A stretch of DNA of 64,000 nt from an uncultured Rhodobacter sp. (lineage in GTDB: Bacteria > Pseudomonadota > Alphaproteobacteria > Rhodobacterales > Rhodobacteraceae). Every line of letters starts with the position of its first letter. Within the stretch, counting starts at the first letter, position 1. The DNA lies in assembly GCA_945952585.1 (NCBI GenBank), contig CAMFII010000013.1:1-64000 (forward strand). Reading direction: 5' to 3'. The notes under the pieces are model-generated. The model did not search any database. It was not told the origin of the DNA and saw only the letters and a list, made by a program, of their open reading frames with translations. Shown piece by piece: positions 46,209-55,165 of this stretch. Position numbers and translations under genes: made by a program.

Positions 46209-47158
46209 CTCACGTCCCCGCTGAGGTAGGCTTCATGGACAAGATGGCCAAGCCGGCCGGTCTCCATGATGAACCGGGTCAGGAACTCGTGCATCCCCTC
46301 GTCGAACACCGCTTCCACGGTGCCGTCCTGCAGTTCGGCCAGCATGTTTCGCGCCATGCCCTGTGCGTCGGTCGATCGACCGTAGCCGCGCGCCAGGCGG
46401 TGCAAATGCTCGTTCGTCCCGTAAGCGCAGGAGATCAGCGAGCGCGGGCATTGCGGGTTGAGGATCAGGAAATGCGCGATCTTGCGCGCCGTCACCTCGC
46501 CGCCATAGGCCCAGTGGAAGGCGCGGTGCGCGGACATGGCACGCAAAAGCGTGGTCCATTGATAGTTGTCGAGGCCGGAGCCCACGAATTCCACGCGCGG
46601 CAACAAGACGTAGTATTTCACGTCCATCAGGCGGGCAGTGTTGTCGGCGCGTTCCAGATGATAGCCAAGGTTGAGGAAATCCCAGCCATCATTGCGCAGA
46701 AGCGTCGCGTCGATCGCGCCCCGCACCATCGCCGCATGGCGCATGGTCCATTCGGTCAGGCGGCTCAGTTCCAGTTCGCTGCGCGGCGTCCGTTCAAGCT
46801 CGCGGAGTTCCTGGTAGGCGGTGTTGATCGCGTCCCAGACCTGTGTCGTCAGCGCCGTGCGGACGATGCGCGCGTTCTCCCGCGCCCGGAACAGGCAGGA
46901 AGCGACGGAGGAGACATTGTCCCGGTCGAAGAACATGTAGCTTTCGATGTTGCGCTGCACCGGGTCGCCATACTTGTGCGCGAAACCCACAGCGGTGCCC
47001 GAGGCCTGCAACAGGCTGTCCCATTCACTCCGGTAGCCATGCCCGGACGAGGGTAGAAGCGCGATGCGCGCGCCCACTTCCAGCAGGCGGGCGGTGGTCT
47101 CGGCCCGTTCCATGTAGCGGGCGATCCAGTAGAGGTTGTCGGCGGTCCGGCTCAGCAT
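46205..47158 (-). CDS. alpha-E domain protein (DUF403)
   Basis: A 317-residue, all-helical alpha-E protein starting MLSRTADNLYWIARYMERAETTARLLE, the family's hallmark N-terminus. Further helices carry RENARIVRTALTTQVWDAIN and YHLERADNTARLMDVKYY. The biochemical role is unknown, but alpha-E is almost always encoded beside a circularly permuted ATP-grasp protein. It overlaps the transglutaminase start by four bases and lies four bases after the ATP-grasp gene, indicating tight coupling. Confidence 0.93.
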   Translation of the reverse strand: MLSRTADNLYWIARYMERAETTARLLEVGARIALLPSSGHGYRSEWDSLLQASGTAVGFAHKYGDPVQRNIESYMFFDRDNVSSVASCLFRARENARIVRTALTTQVWDAINTAYQELRELERTPRSELELSRLTEWTMRHAAMVRGAIDATLLRNDGWDFLNLGYHLERADNTARLMDVKYYVLLPRVEFVGSGLDNYQWTTLLRAMSAHRAFHWAYGGEVTARKIAHFLILNPQCPRSLISCAYGTNEHLHRLARGYGRSTDAQGMARNMLAELQDGTVEAVFDEGMHEFLTRFIMETGRLGHLVHEAYLSGDVR

Positions 47159-47162
47159 CGTC

Positions 47163-48575
47163 TCACTCCGCCAGAACCCAGGTGTCCTTGACGCCCCCGC
47201 CCTGCGACGAGTTGACGACCAGCGAGCCGTCCTTTAGCGCCACCCTTGTCAGCCCGCCCGGAACCAGCTCGATCCGCTCACCCACGAGGCAATAGGGCCG
47301 CAAGTCGACATGGCGCGGTGCGATGCCAGCCTCGACGAAGGTCGGCACGGTCGACAGCGCCAACGTCGGCTGGGCGATGTAATTGCTGGGATCGGCCTTG
47401 ATCCGGTCGGCGAAGCCCGCGATCTGCTCGGCGGTCGATTTCGGGCCGACGAGCATGCCGTAGCCGCCCGAGCCGTGCACCTCCTTCACGACCAACTCGC
47501 CCAGGTTCTCGAGCACGTACTTGCACTCGTCGGCCTTGGCGCATTGCCAGGTCGGGACGTTCTGCAGGATCGGCTCTTCGCCCAGGTAGAAGCGGATCAT
47601 CTCGGGCACGAAGGTATAGACGGCCTTGTCATCGGCCACGCCCGCCCCTGGCGCCGAACAGATCGACACGCCGCCCGAGCGGTAGACATCCATCAGCCCC
47701 GGAACGCCCAGCATCGAATCCGGGCGGAAGCAGAGCGGGTCGATGTAGGCGTCGTCGATCCGGCGATAGATCACGTCGACCTTGCGCGGGCCTTCCGTGG
47801 TGCGCATCCAGACGAATTCGCCCTCGACGAACAGGTCCTGCCCCTCGACCAGTTCCACCCCCATGAGATCGGCGAGGAAGCTGTGCTCGTAATAGGCCGA
47901 GTTGAAATGGCCCGGCGTCAGGATCACGATCGTCGGCTCGCCCTGGCATTTCGGCGGGGCAACGCTGGCCAGCGTGCGGCGCAAAAGGTCGGGATAGCGG
48001 TCCACGGGCTCGATCCGGTTCTCGCGGAACAACTCCGGGAACATCCGCATCATGATCTCGCGGTTTTCCAGCATGTAGCTGACGCCCGAAGGGGTGCGGC
48101 AGTTGTCCTCGAGCACGAAGAACTCGTCCGGTCCGGTGCGGACCAGGTCGATGCCGACGATGTGGGAATAGACCCCTTTCGGCGGCACGATCCCGGCAAC
48201 CGCCTTTTCATAGGCGTCGTTCTGGTAGACCAGACGCGCCGGGATCCGGCCCGCGCGCACGATCTCGCCCCGGCCGTAGACATCGAGCAGGAAGGCGTTC
48301 AGCGCCCGGGCCCGCTGCTTGATCCCGCGTTCCAGCCGCGTCCATTCGGCATTGGTGAAGACGCGCGGAAACATGTCGAAGGGGATCAGACGGTCCGGAT
48401 CGCCGCCCTCGCCATAGACCGCGAAGGTGATCCCGATCCGTCGGAACAGCGATTCCGCCTCGGCCTGCTTCATCTGTCGCAGCTCGGCGGGCATGGAGCG
48501 CGTCCAGTCCTCGAGCCGCGCATAGGGCAGGCGGACGGTGTCGCCCTGGTACATCTCATTGAAATAGGCGGTCAA
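47163..48575 (-). CDS. circularly permuted ATP-grasp protein (DUF404/407)
   Basis: A 470-residue protein of the circularly permuted ATP-grasp family. FFVLEDNCRTPSGVSYMLENR (near residue 150) holds the Glu/Asn metal site, which in normal ATP-grasp lies C-terminal. VKEVHGSGGYGMLVGP (near 370) is the nucleotide loop. The family is predicted to ligate amino acids or peptides using ATP. It is first in the ATP-grasp/alpha-E/transglutaminase/Anbu group and has 160 bases upstream for a promoter, shared with a divergent exonuclease gene. Confidence 0.93.
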   Translation of the reverse strand: MTAYFNEMYQGDTVRLPYARLEDWTRSMPAELRQMKQAEAESLFRRIGITFAVYGEGGDPDRLIPFDMFPRVFTNAEWTRLERGIKQRARALNAFLLDVYGRGEIVRAGRIPARLVYQNDAYEKAVAGIVPPKGVYSHIVGIDLVRTGPDEFFVLEDNCRTPSGVSYMLENREIMMRMFPELFRENRIEPVDRYPDLLRRTLASVAPPKCQGEPTIVILTPGHFNSAYYEHSFLADLMGVELVEGQDLFVEGEFVWMRTTEGPRKVDVIYRRIDDAYIDPLCFRPDSMLGVPGLMDVYRSGGVSICSAPGAGVADDKAVYTFVPEMIRFYLGEEPILQNVPTWQCAKADECKYVLENLGELVVKEVHGSGGYGMLVGPKSTAEQIAGFADRIKADPSNYIAQPTLALSTVPTFVEAGIAPRHVDLRPYCLVGERIELVPGGLTRVALKDGSLVVNSSQGGGVKDTWVLAE

Positions 48576-48735
48576 AGCGCAAGCTTCCCCAACTGTCCCT
48601 GACCCCAGTTAATCAGCCTGATCTGCGCCGCGAAAGGCCTCAAACCACCAATTCAGGGTGCGACATGTGCATTCGCCTCTTTTTTGGGCAGTCGCAGCCG
48701 CTGGCCGTGATCGCGCCCAACGCTATTCTTGGCCC

Positions 48736-49770
48736 ATGACCCGGCAACCGCTCCTGACTTTCACCGATCGCGGGATCTTCTGTCCTGAGGGCGGATTTTA
48801 CATCGACCCCTGGCGGCCGGTCGATCGCGCGCTGATCACCCATGGCCATTCCGACCATGCGCGGCCCGGCCATCGGAGCTATCTTTCCACCGAAGCCGCA
48901 GCGCCGGTGATCCGCCACCGGCTGGGCCCCATCCAGCTGGAGACAGTCGCCTACGGCGCGCCTCAGCAGATCGGCGCGGTCACGGTCTCGTTCCATCCGG
49001 CGGGCCATGTCCCCGGCTCGGCCCAGATCCGGGTCGAACGCGGAGGCGAGGTCTGGGTCGTCTCCGGCGATTACAAGACCGAGGTCGACGGCCTGTCCGA
49101 GCCCTTCGAACCGGTCCGCTGCAATACCTTCATCAGCGAATGCACCTTCGGCCTGCCGGTTTTCCGATGGGCGCCGCAGGCCGAGGTCATGGCCCGGATC
49201 AACCGCTGGTGGGCGGCGAATGCCGCCGAGGGACGCGTGTCGATCCTTGGGGCCTATGCGCTTGGCAAGGCGCAGCGGCTGATGCTGGGGATCGACCAGA
49301 CGATCGGGCCGCTCCTGACTCATGGCGCGGTTGAGGAAACCACGGCAATCCTGCGCGCGCAGGGCTATCCCTTGCCAGCGACGACCCGCGTCACCGCCGG
49401 CATCGACGCCAAGTCCCATCCCGGCGCGCTGGTCATTGCCCCGCCGGGGGCCGAGGCCACGCCTTGGGCCAATCGCTTCGGCGCCTTCGCCAGCGCCTTC
49501 GCCTCGGGCTGGATGCAGATCCGCGGCATTCGCCGCCGCCGCGGGGCATCGACCGGTTTCGTCGTGTCGGACCACGCCGACTGGCCGGGTCTGAACGCGG
49601 CGATCCGCGAAACCGGGGCCTCCCGGGTTTATGTCACCCACGGATATACCCAGGTCTTCCGCCGCTGGCTGGCCGAACAGGGCTACGACGCAGGCATCGT
49701 CGCGACCGAGTATGAAGGCGAGGGCATCGAAACGGCTGCCGAGGGGATGATCGAGGAACCGGGCCCATGA
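48736..49770 (+). CDS. ligase-associated DNA exonuclease (metallo-beta-lactamase fold)
   Basis: A 344-residue MBL/beta-CASP-like nuclease. The metal motif is HGHSDHAR (residues 36-43), FHPAGHVPGSAQI supplies the next His, and SGDYKTEVDG and SECTFGLP follow. A late DHADWPGL His is typical of beta-CASP motifs. It belongs to the exonuclease family that sits next to ATP-dependent DNA ligases in a bacterial repair cluster. The start at 48736 precedes the conserved N-terminus. It is 85 bases upstream of the ligase, with a repeat element between. Confidence 0.9.
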   Translation: MTRQPLLTFTDRGIFCPEGGFYIDPWRPVDRALITHGHSDHARPGHRSYLSTEAAAPVIRHRLGPIQLETVAYGAPQQIGAVTVSFHPAGHVPGSAQIRVERGGEVWVVSGDYKTEVDGLSEPFEPVRCNTFISECTFGLPVFRWAPQAEVMARINRWWAANAAEGRVSILGAYALGKAQRLMLGIDQTIGPLLTHGAVEETTAILRAQGYPLPATTRVTAGIDAKSHPGALVIAPPGAEATPWANRFGAFASAFASGWMQIRGIRRRRGASTGFVVSDHADWPGLNAAIRETGASRVYVTHGYTQVFRRWLAEQGYDAGIVATEYEGEGIETAAEGMIEEPGP

Positions 49771-49840
49771 TTTCTTCTGTTCCCAAATATCCTCGGGGGG
49801 TGAATGCGCCAAAGGCGCAGAGGGGGGCAGACAGCCCCCC
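49771..49840 (+). repeat. core-plus-hairpins intergenic repeat, copy B
   Basis: TTTCTTCT, a six-base spacer, core AAATATCCTCGGGGG (49785-49799), TGAA, hairpin 1 (TGCGCC/GGCGCA, loop AAA, 49805-49819), GA, and hairpin 2 (GGGGGGC/GCCCCCC, loop AGACA, 49822-49840). It starts directly after the exonuclease stop and ends 15 bases before the ligase ATG. Confidence 0.85.
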
Positions 49841-49855
49841 CACGCCCGGCCTGCC

Positions 49856-51478
49856 ATGAAGCGCTTCGCCCGCCTCTTCGCGGCACTCGACGCCACGACG
49901 CGCACGTCAGAAAAAACGTCTGCGCTCGCGGATTATTTTCGCGACGCCCCGGAAGAGGACCGGCTCTGGACCATTGCGCTTCTCTCCGGTCGCCGCCCCA
50001 AGCGAGCGGTCACCGCGACGGAACTGGCGCAATGGGCGGCCGAGGCGGCGGACCTTCCCTATTGGCTGTTCGAGGAAACCTATCCGGTGGTCGGCGATCT
50101 GGCCGAAACCATCGCCCTGATCCTGCCTCCCCCTGACCAGGCGCAGGCCCAGGGGCTGTCCGAGCATCTGACCACCCTCGTCCGCCTGACTGGTCGCCCG
50201 GCCGAGGAACGCAAGCAGGCGATCCTGTCGGCATGGGCGGGGATGGAGCAGGACGAACGGTTCCTGTTCAACAAGCTCATCACCGGCGGGTTCCGCATGG
50301 GCGTCAGCCAGGGGCTGATGACCCGAGCCCTCGCCCAAGCTACGGGCCTGCCCGAAACCGAACTGGCCCACCGGCTGATGGGTGACTGGACACCGGCACG
50401 GACCAGCTATGCCGCGCTGATCCTGTCGAATGAAGGCACCGGCGCGGGCGCACAGCCTTATCCCTTCGCCCTCGCCTCCCCGCTCGAGGCCGACCCGGCG
50501 GCACTTGGCCCGCCAGCGGACTGGTTCGCGGAATGGAAATGGGACGGCATCCGTGGGCAGCTCGTGAACCGCCGCGGGGCCTTTGCCCTGTGGTCGCGGG
50601 GCGAGGACCTTGTCACCGACCGCTTTCCCGAATTCGCCCCCTTGGCCGACTTCCTGCCCGAGGGGACCGTGATCGACGGCGAAGTGCTGGCCTGGCGCGG
50701 CGAGACCCCCCTGCCCTTCGCGGCGCTCCAGACCCGGATCGGCCGAAAGACGGTCCCGAAAAAGGTTCTGGCCGAGGCTCCCGCCCGCCTGCTTGCCTAC
50801 GACCTTCTGGAGGCCGACGGCCGCGATCTGCGCGCTGCCCCCTTCGCTGAGCGTCGCGCCCGGCTGGAAGAGATCGTTGCCGCACTGCCGGCCGGACTTC
50901 CCCTCGGACTGTCGCCGGAAGTCAGCTTCATGGACTGGAGCACGCTGGCCGAAACCCGTCAGGGCGCGCGCGATGCGGTGGCGGAGGGGCTGATGCTCAA
51001 GCGCCGGTCCTCGGCCTATTTCACCGGGCGCAAGCGCGGCGACTGGTGGAAGTGGAAGCTCGATCCCTTCACCGTCGATGCGGTCATGCTTTATGCACAG
51101 GCCGGACATGGCCGCCGCGCCTCGCTTTTCACCGACTTCACCTTTGCCGTCCGCGATGGCGACCAGCTGGTTCCCTTTGCCAAGGCCTATTCCGGCCTGA
51201 CCGACGAGGAATTTGCCGAAATCACCCGGTGGGTCCGCCAGAACACGCTGGAACGCTTCGGTCCGGTGCGGCGGGTCACGCCGGAACTGGTCTTCGAGCT
51301 TGCCTTCGAAGGGATCCAGGCTTCGACCCGCCACAAATCCGGCATCGCGCTTCGCTTTCCGCGGATGCTGCGCTGGCGGCGCGACAAGCCGGTGACCGAG
51401 ATTGACACGCTTGACGGGCTGAAGACTTTGCTGGCGACCACCAGCGGCCATGTTCACCCTTCGAACACGGGCGCGTGA
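49856..51478 (+). CDS. ATP-dependent DNA ligase
   Basis: A 540-residue ATP-dependent ligase. A helical DNA-binding N-terminal domain (residues 1-200) precedes the nucleotidyltransferase domain with catalytic Lys228 in EWKWDGIRGQL (KxDG type). Later come GTVIDGEVLAW, the EGLMLKR motif and the WWKWKLDP motif opening the OB domain. The family pairs with the upstream exonuclease and, in many genomes, with an Lhr-type helicase and a metallophosphoesterase. Neither of those two is found downstream here. The gene ends in a 7-bp hairpin (51472-51492). Confidence 0.93.
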   Translation: MKRFARLFAALDATTRTSEKTSALADYFRDAPEEDRLWTIALLSGRRPKRAVTATELAQWAAEAADLPYWLFEETYPVVGDLAETIALILPPPDQAQAQGLSEHLTTLVRLTGRPAEERKQAILSAWAGMEQDERFLFNKLITGGFRMGVSQGLMTRALAQATGLPETELAHRLMGDWTPARTSYAALILSNEGTGAGAQPYPFALASPLEADPAALGPPADWFAEWKWDGIRGQLVNRRGAFALWSRGEDLVTDRFPEFAPLADFLPEGTVIDGEVLAWRGETPLPFAALQTRIGRKTVPKKVLAEAPARLLAYDLLEADGRDLRAAPFAERRARLEEIVAALPAGLPLGLSPEVSFMDWSTLAETRQGARDAVAEGLMLKRRSSAYFTGRKRGDWWKWKLDPFTVDAVMLYAQAGHGRRASLFTDFTFAVRDGDQLVPFAKAYSGLTDEEFAEITRWVRQNTLERFGPVRRVTPELVFELAFEGIQASTRHKSGIALRFPRMLRWRRDKPVTEIDTLDGLKTLLATTSGHVHPSNTGA

Positions 51479-51514
51479 CGGCAGTTCACGCGACCCGCTG
51501 CGATTGCTATCTGG

Positions 51515-53173
51515 ATGCGGACAGAATCAGGGAAAGCACGCCAGATCGGCGCGCCCGCTCCCAAAGACCGCGAGGAGTTCGCCTTGGACAGCTTCCGACC
51601 CGACCGCCGTGACATCCTGCAGGCCGCGCTTGCCGCCGGGGGCTTTTTCCTGCTGCCGCGCGCCGCCCGCGCGCAAACCGGGACCGCCGTGAGCGAGCCG
51701 ACCCCCTTCTCGTTCGACATCTTGAAGGAAACGGCGAGGATGCTGGCGCAGCAGCCCTGGACGCCGCCGAAGGTGCCGGATGACAAGGTGCTGGAAGAGA
51801 TCGACTACGACCGGCACAACCAGATCACCTTCCGCAAGGAACATACGCTGTGGATGGATCAGGGAAACACCTCGCCGGTGCAGCCCTTCTTCCCGGGCCG
51901 CTATTTCAAGACCCCGGTGCGCATCCACACCGTCGAGAACGGGATGGCGACGGAATGGCCCTTCTCGCTCGACCTGTTTGACATTCCGGAAGGCAACCCG
52001 GCAAGGAACCTGACCCATACGACCGGCTTCGCCGGCTTCCACGTCATGGATGCCAAGACCGGACTCGACTGGATGGCGCTGCTTGGCGCCTCCTACTGGC
52101 GGACCTCGGGCTATAGCGGCCAGTTCGGCATGTCGGTTCGGGGCCTGGCGATCAATTCCGGCGGCGCCGAAGAATTCCCGCTGTTCACCAAATTCTGGCT
52201 GGAGCCCTCGGAAGATGGCGCGATCACCATCTGGGCGCTGATGGAAAGCCAGAGTGTGACCGGCGCCTATCAGATCGTCTCGCACCGCGACCATGGGGTG
52301 ATCCAGGACGTGACGGCGTCGCTTTACCTGCGGGCCGATGTCGAACGCCTTGGGATCGCGCCGCTGACCTCGATGTTCTGGTATGGCAAGCATAACCGTT
52401 TCGCGGCGGGGGACTGGCGCCCCGAGATCCATGACAGCGACGGTCTGGCCATCATCACCGGCACCGGCGAGCGGATCTGGCGGCCGCTGAACGACCCGCC
52501 GCGGACCATGGTTAACAGTTTCCTTACGCCCAACGTCAAGGGCTTTGGCCTGATGCAGCGTGAACGCGATTTTCAGCAATATCAGGATGATGGCGTCTTC
52601 TACGAAAAGCGCGCCAGCGTCTGGGTCGAACCGAAGGGCGATTGGGGCGATGGCAGTGTCACACTGGTCGAGCTGTCGACCAATGACGAGATCCACGACA
52701 ACATCGTGGCCTTCTGGCAGCCCGGCCCGGCCGCGAAGGCAGGCAACACTTATGACCTGTCCTATCGCCTGACCTGGATGGAAGACAGCCCCGTTGCCCC
52801 GATCTCGGCGCGGTTCACCGCTGTGCGCCTTGGCTCGGGCGGCATTCCCGGCCAGCCGCGCCCGCCAAAGACCGTACGGGTAGTCTGCGATTTCGAAGGG
52901 ACAGGGCTTGAAGGGCTGGGCCGGGCCGATGGCGTGACGGTCAACGTCTCGACCTCGCGCGGGACGGTGTCGAACGAGGTGGCCTATCCGGTGGTCAGCA
53001 CCGATTACTGGCGCGCGATGTTCGACCTCGATTTCTCAGAAGTCCCGGCCGGCGACGATGCGCCGATCGACATCCGCGTCTTCGTGAGCCACGAGGACAA
53101 GGCCAAGACCGAAACGCTCCTGCTGCAGCTTTTCCCGTCGCAGATGGACCGCCTGCTGGCGATGTCGCCCTGA
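51515..53173 (+). CDS. opgG: periplasmic glucan biosynthesis protein OpgG/OpgD
   Basis: A 552-residue MdoG/OpgG-family protein for osmoregulated periplasmic glucan synthesis. A twin-arginine-type signal (RPDRRDILQAALAAGGFFLL, ending PRAARA near residue 53) precedes the beta-sandwich (FSFDILKETARMLAQQPW, then TGFAGFHVMDA, FGMSVRGLAINSGG, FWYGKHN, WVEPKGDWGDGSVTLVEL). The Tat signal resembles OpgD. The first ATG (51515) gives a long pre-signal. A TTG at 51584 with GAGGAG upstream gives a shorter, more typical signal and may be the real start. The glucosyltransferase OpgH is not in the window. Confidence 0.87.
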   Translation: MRTESGKARQIGAPAPKDREEFALDSFRPDRRDILQAALAAGGFFLLPRAARAQTGTAVSEPTPFSFDILKETARMLAQQPWTPPKVPDDKVLEEIDYDRHNQITFRKEHTLWMDQGNTSPVQPFFPGRYFKTPVRIHTVENGMATEWPFSLDLFDIPEGNPARNLTHTTGFAGFHVMDAKTGLDWMALLGASYWRTSGYSGQFGMSVRGLAINSGGAEEFPLFTKFWLEPSEDGAITIWALMESQSVTGAYQIVSHRDHGVIQDVTASLYLRADVERLGIAPLTSMFWYGKHNRFAAGDWRPEIHDSDGLAIITGTGERIWRPLNDPPRTMVNSFLTPNVKGFGLMQRERDFQQYQDDGVFYEKRASVWVEPKGDWGDGSVTLVELSTNDEIHDNIVAFWQPGPAAKAGNTYDLSYRLTWMEDSPVAPISARFTAVRLGSGGIPGQPRPPKTVRVVCDFEGTGLEGLGRADGVTVNVSTSRGTVSNEVAYPVVSTDYWRAMFDLDFSEVPAGDDAPIDIRVFVSHEDKAKTETLLLQLFPSQMDRLLAMSP

Positions 53174-53187
53174 GGATCGACCGTGGA

Positions 53188-53240
53188 GTGGGGGTTTTCC
53201 ACCCCCACACCCCCGGAGGATATTTGAGAGCAGAAAAAAA
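53188..53240 (-). repeat. core-plus-hairpins intergenic repeat, copy C (partial)
   Basis: On the minus strand: a T-run and TCT, a six-base spacer, core AAATATCCTC-CGGGGG (53225-53210), then a single hairpin (GTGGGGGT/ACCCCCAC, loop GGAAA, 53208-53188). Hairpin 1 is missing; the GGAAA loop equals that of copy A hairpin 2. It lies between opgG and pepF, antisense to both. Confidence 0.75.
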
Positions 53241-53338
53241 GTTGATGACGTGCGGTCGCCAGAGTCCTTGAGGACCGCCCGGTTGTCTTTCCCCTGTGCT
53301 GCACCCTAGATCGGGGCAGGCCACGCTATGAGGTTCCC

Positions 53339-55165
53339 ATGACGCTTCCCCTGTCCCGCCCCGTTTTCGACGCCAACGCCGCCAGCGGCGGGTTGGGCGA
53401 CCTGCCCGACTGGGACCTCACCGATCTCTACGCGGCGCCGGATGCCCCGGAATTCGAGCGGGACATGGCGCAGGTCGAAACCGGTTGCGCAAGCTTCGCC
53501 GCGGACTACGAGGGGAAGCTGGCCACACTGGATGCTGCGGGTCTGCTCGACTGCGTCCGCCGCTATGAAGCGATCGACGTGACCGCCGGGCGGATCATGT
53601 CCTATGCGGGCCTGCGCTATTACCAGAACACCATGGACAGCGAACGCGCCAAGTTCATGGCCGACGCGCAGGACCGGATCACCAACGCCACGACGCCGCT
53701 GGTGTTCTTCGCGCTGGAGTTCAACCGGCTGGAGGATGCGCATCTGGCGGGCCTTCTTGCCCAGAATGCCGATCTGGCGCGCTACAAGCCGGTCTTTGAC
53801 CGGATGCGCGCCATGCGGCCCTACCAGCTGTCGGACGAGCTGGAGAAGTTCCTGCACGACAACTCGGTCGTCGGCGCCTCGGCCTGGAACAAGCTTTTCG
53901 ACGAGACGACCGCCGGACTGATGTTCAAGGTCGCGGGCGAGGAGGAAGAGCTGAGCCTCGAGGCGACCCTGAACCTCCTGACAGATGCCGACCGCGCGAA
54001 ACGCGAAGCCGGGGCGCGGGCGCTGGCCGAGGTTTTCGACCGTAACATCAAGCTCTTCTCGCGCGTTCATAACACTCTGGCGAAAGAGAAGGAGGTCGAG
54101 GATCGCTGGCGCAAGATGCCGACGCCGCAGACCGCCCGGCACCTGTCGAACCATGTTGAACCGGAAGTGGTCGAGGCGCTGCGCAATGCCGTGGTCGCGG
54201 CCTATCCGAAGCTCAGCCACCGCTATTACCGGCTCAAGGCCAAGTGGATGGGCCTCGACAAGCTGCAGGTCTGGGACCGCAATGCCCCCCTGCCGATCGA
54301 CACGCCGAAGACGGTCGGCTGGGACGAGGCGACGAAGACCGTGCTCGATGCCTATGCCGCCTTCGACCCGCGCATGGCCGACCTCGCGCAGCCCTTCTTC
54401 CGCAAGGGCTGGATCGATGCGGGCGTGAAACCCGGCAAGGCGCCGGGGGCCTTCGCGCATCCGACGGTCACGACCGTGCACCCTTACGTTATGCTCAACT
54501 ACCTCGGCAAACCGCGCGACGTGATGACGCTGGCCCATGAACTTGGCCACGGCGTGCACCAGGTCCTGGCGGCGGGTCAGGGCGAGCTTCTGTCCTCGAC
54601 GCCGCTCACCCTGGCCGAAACCGCAAGCGTGTTCGGCGAGATGCTGACCTTCCGCAAGCTGCTCGACGGCGCCAAGACCCCGGCCGAGCGCAAGACGCTG
54701 CTCGCCGGCAAGGTCGAGGACATGATCAACACGGTCGTGCGCCAGATCGCCTTCTACGATTTCGAGTGCAAGCTGCACGCGGCGCGGCGCGAGGGGGAAC
54801 TGACCCCCGACGACATCAACGCGCTGTGGATGAGCGTGCAGGCGCAAAGCCTTGGCGACGCGTTCGAGTTCATGGACGGCTACGAGACCTTCTGGGCCTA
54901 TATCCCGCATTTCGTCCACTCGCCCTTCTACGTCTATGCCTATGCCTTTGGTGACGGGTTGGTGAACGCGCTTTACGCCGTTTATTCCGAGGGCAAGCCG
55001 GGCTTCCAGGACCTCTATTTCGACATGCTCAAGGCGGGCGGGTCGAAGCATCACAAGGAACTGCTGGCGCCCTTCGGCCTTGACGCGACCGATCCGAAGT
55101 TCTGGGACAAGGGCCTGTCGATGATCGCGGGCTTCATCGACGAGCTGGAGCAGATCGACGCGTGA
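53339..55165 (+). CDS. pepF: oligoendopeptidase F
   Basis: A 608-residue M3-family zinc metallopeptidase that degrades short peptides in the cytosol. The zinc motif is HELGH at residues 400-404 (TLAHELGHGVHQ), with the third ligand region ETASVFGEMLTF shortly after. The N-terminal PepF region has WDLTDLYAAPDAPEFERD. It has a normal M3B length. The GNAT gene's GTG start overlaps its stop by four bases. Copy C of the hairpin repeat lies in the 165-base gap upstream. Confidence 0.94.
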   Translation: MTLPLSRPVFDANAASGGLGDLPDWDLTDLYAAPDAPEFERDMAQVETGCASFAADYEGKLATLDAAGLLDCVRRYEAIDVTAGRIMSYAGLRYYQNTMDSERAKFMADAQDRITNATTPLVFFALEFNRLEDAHLAGLLAQNADLARYKPVFDRMRAMRPYQLSDELEKFLHDNSVVGASAWNKLFDETTAGLMFKVAGEEEELSLEATLNLLTDADRAKREAGARALAEVFDRNIKLFSRVHNTLAKEKEVEDRWRKMPTPQTARHLSNHVEPEVVEALRNAVVAAYPKLSHRYYRLKAKWMGLDKLQVWDRNAPLPIDTPKTVGWDEATKTVLDAYAAFDPRMADLAQPFFRKGWIDAGVKPGKAPGAFAHPTVTTVHPYVMLNYLGKPRDVMTLAHELGHGVHQVLAAGQGELLSSTPLTLAETASVFGEMLTFRKLLDGAKTPAERKTLLAGKVEDMINTVVRQIAFYDFECKLHAARREGELTPDDINALWMSVQAQSLGDAFEFMDGYETFWAYIPHFVHSPFYVYAYAFGDGLVNALYAVYSEGKPGFQDLYFDMLKAGGSKHHKELLAPFGLDATDPKFWDKGLSMIAGFIDELEQIDA

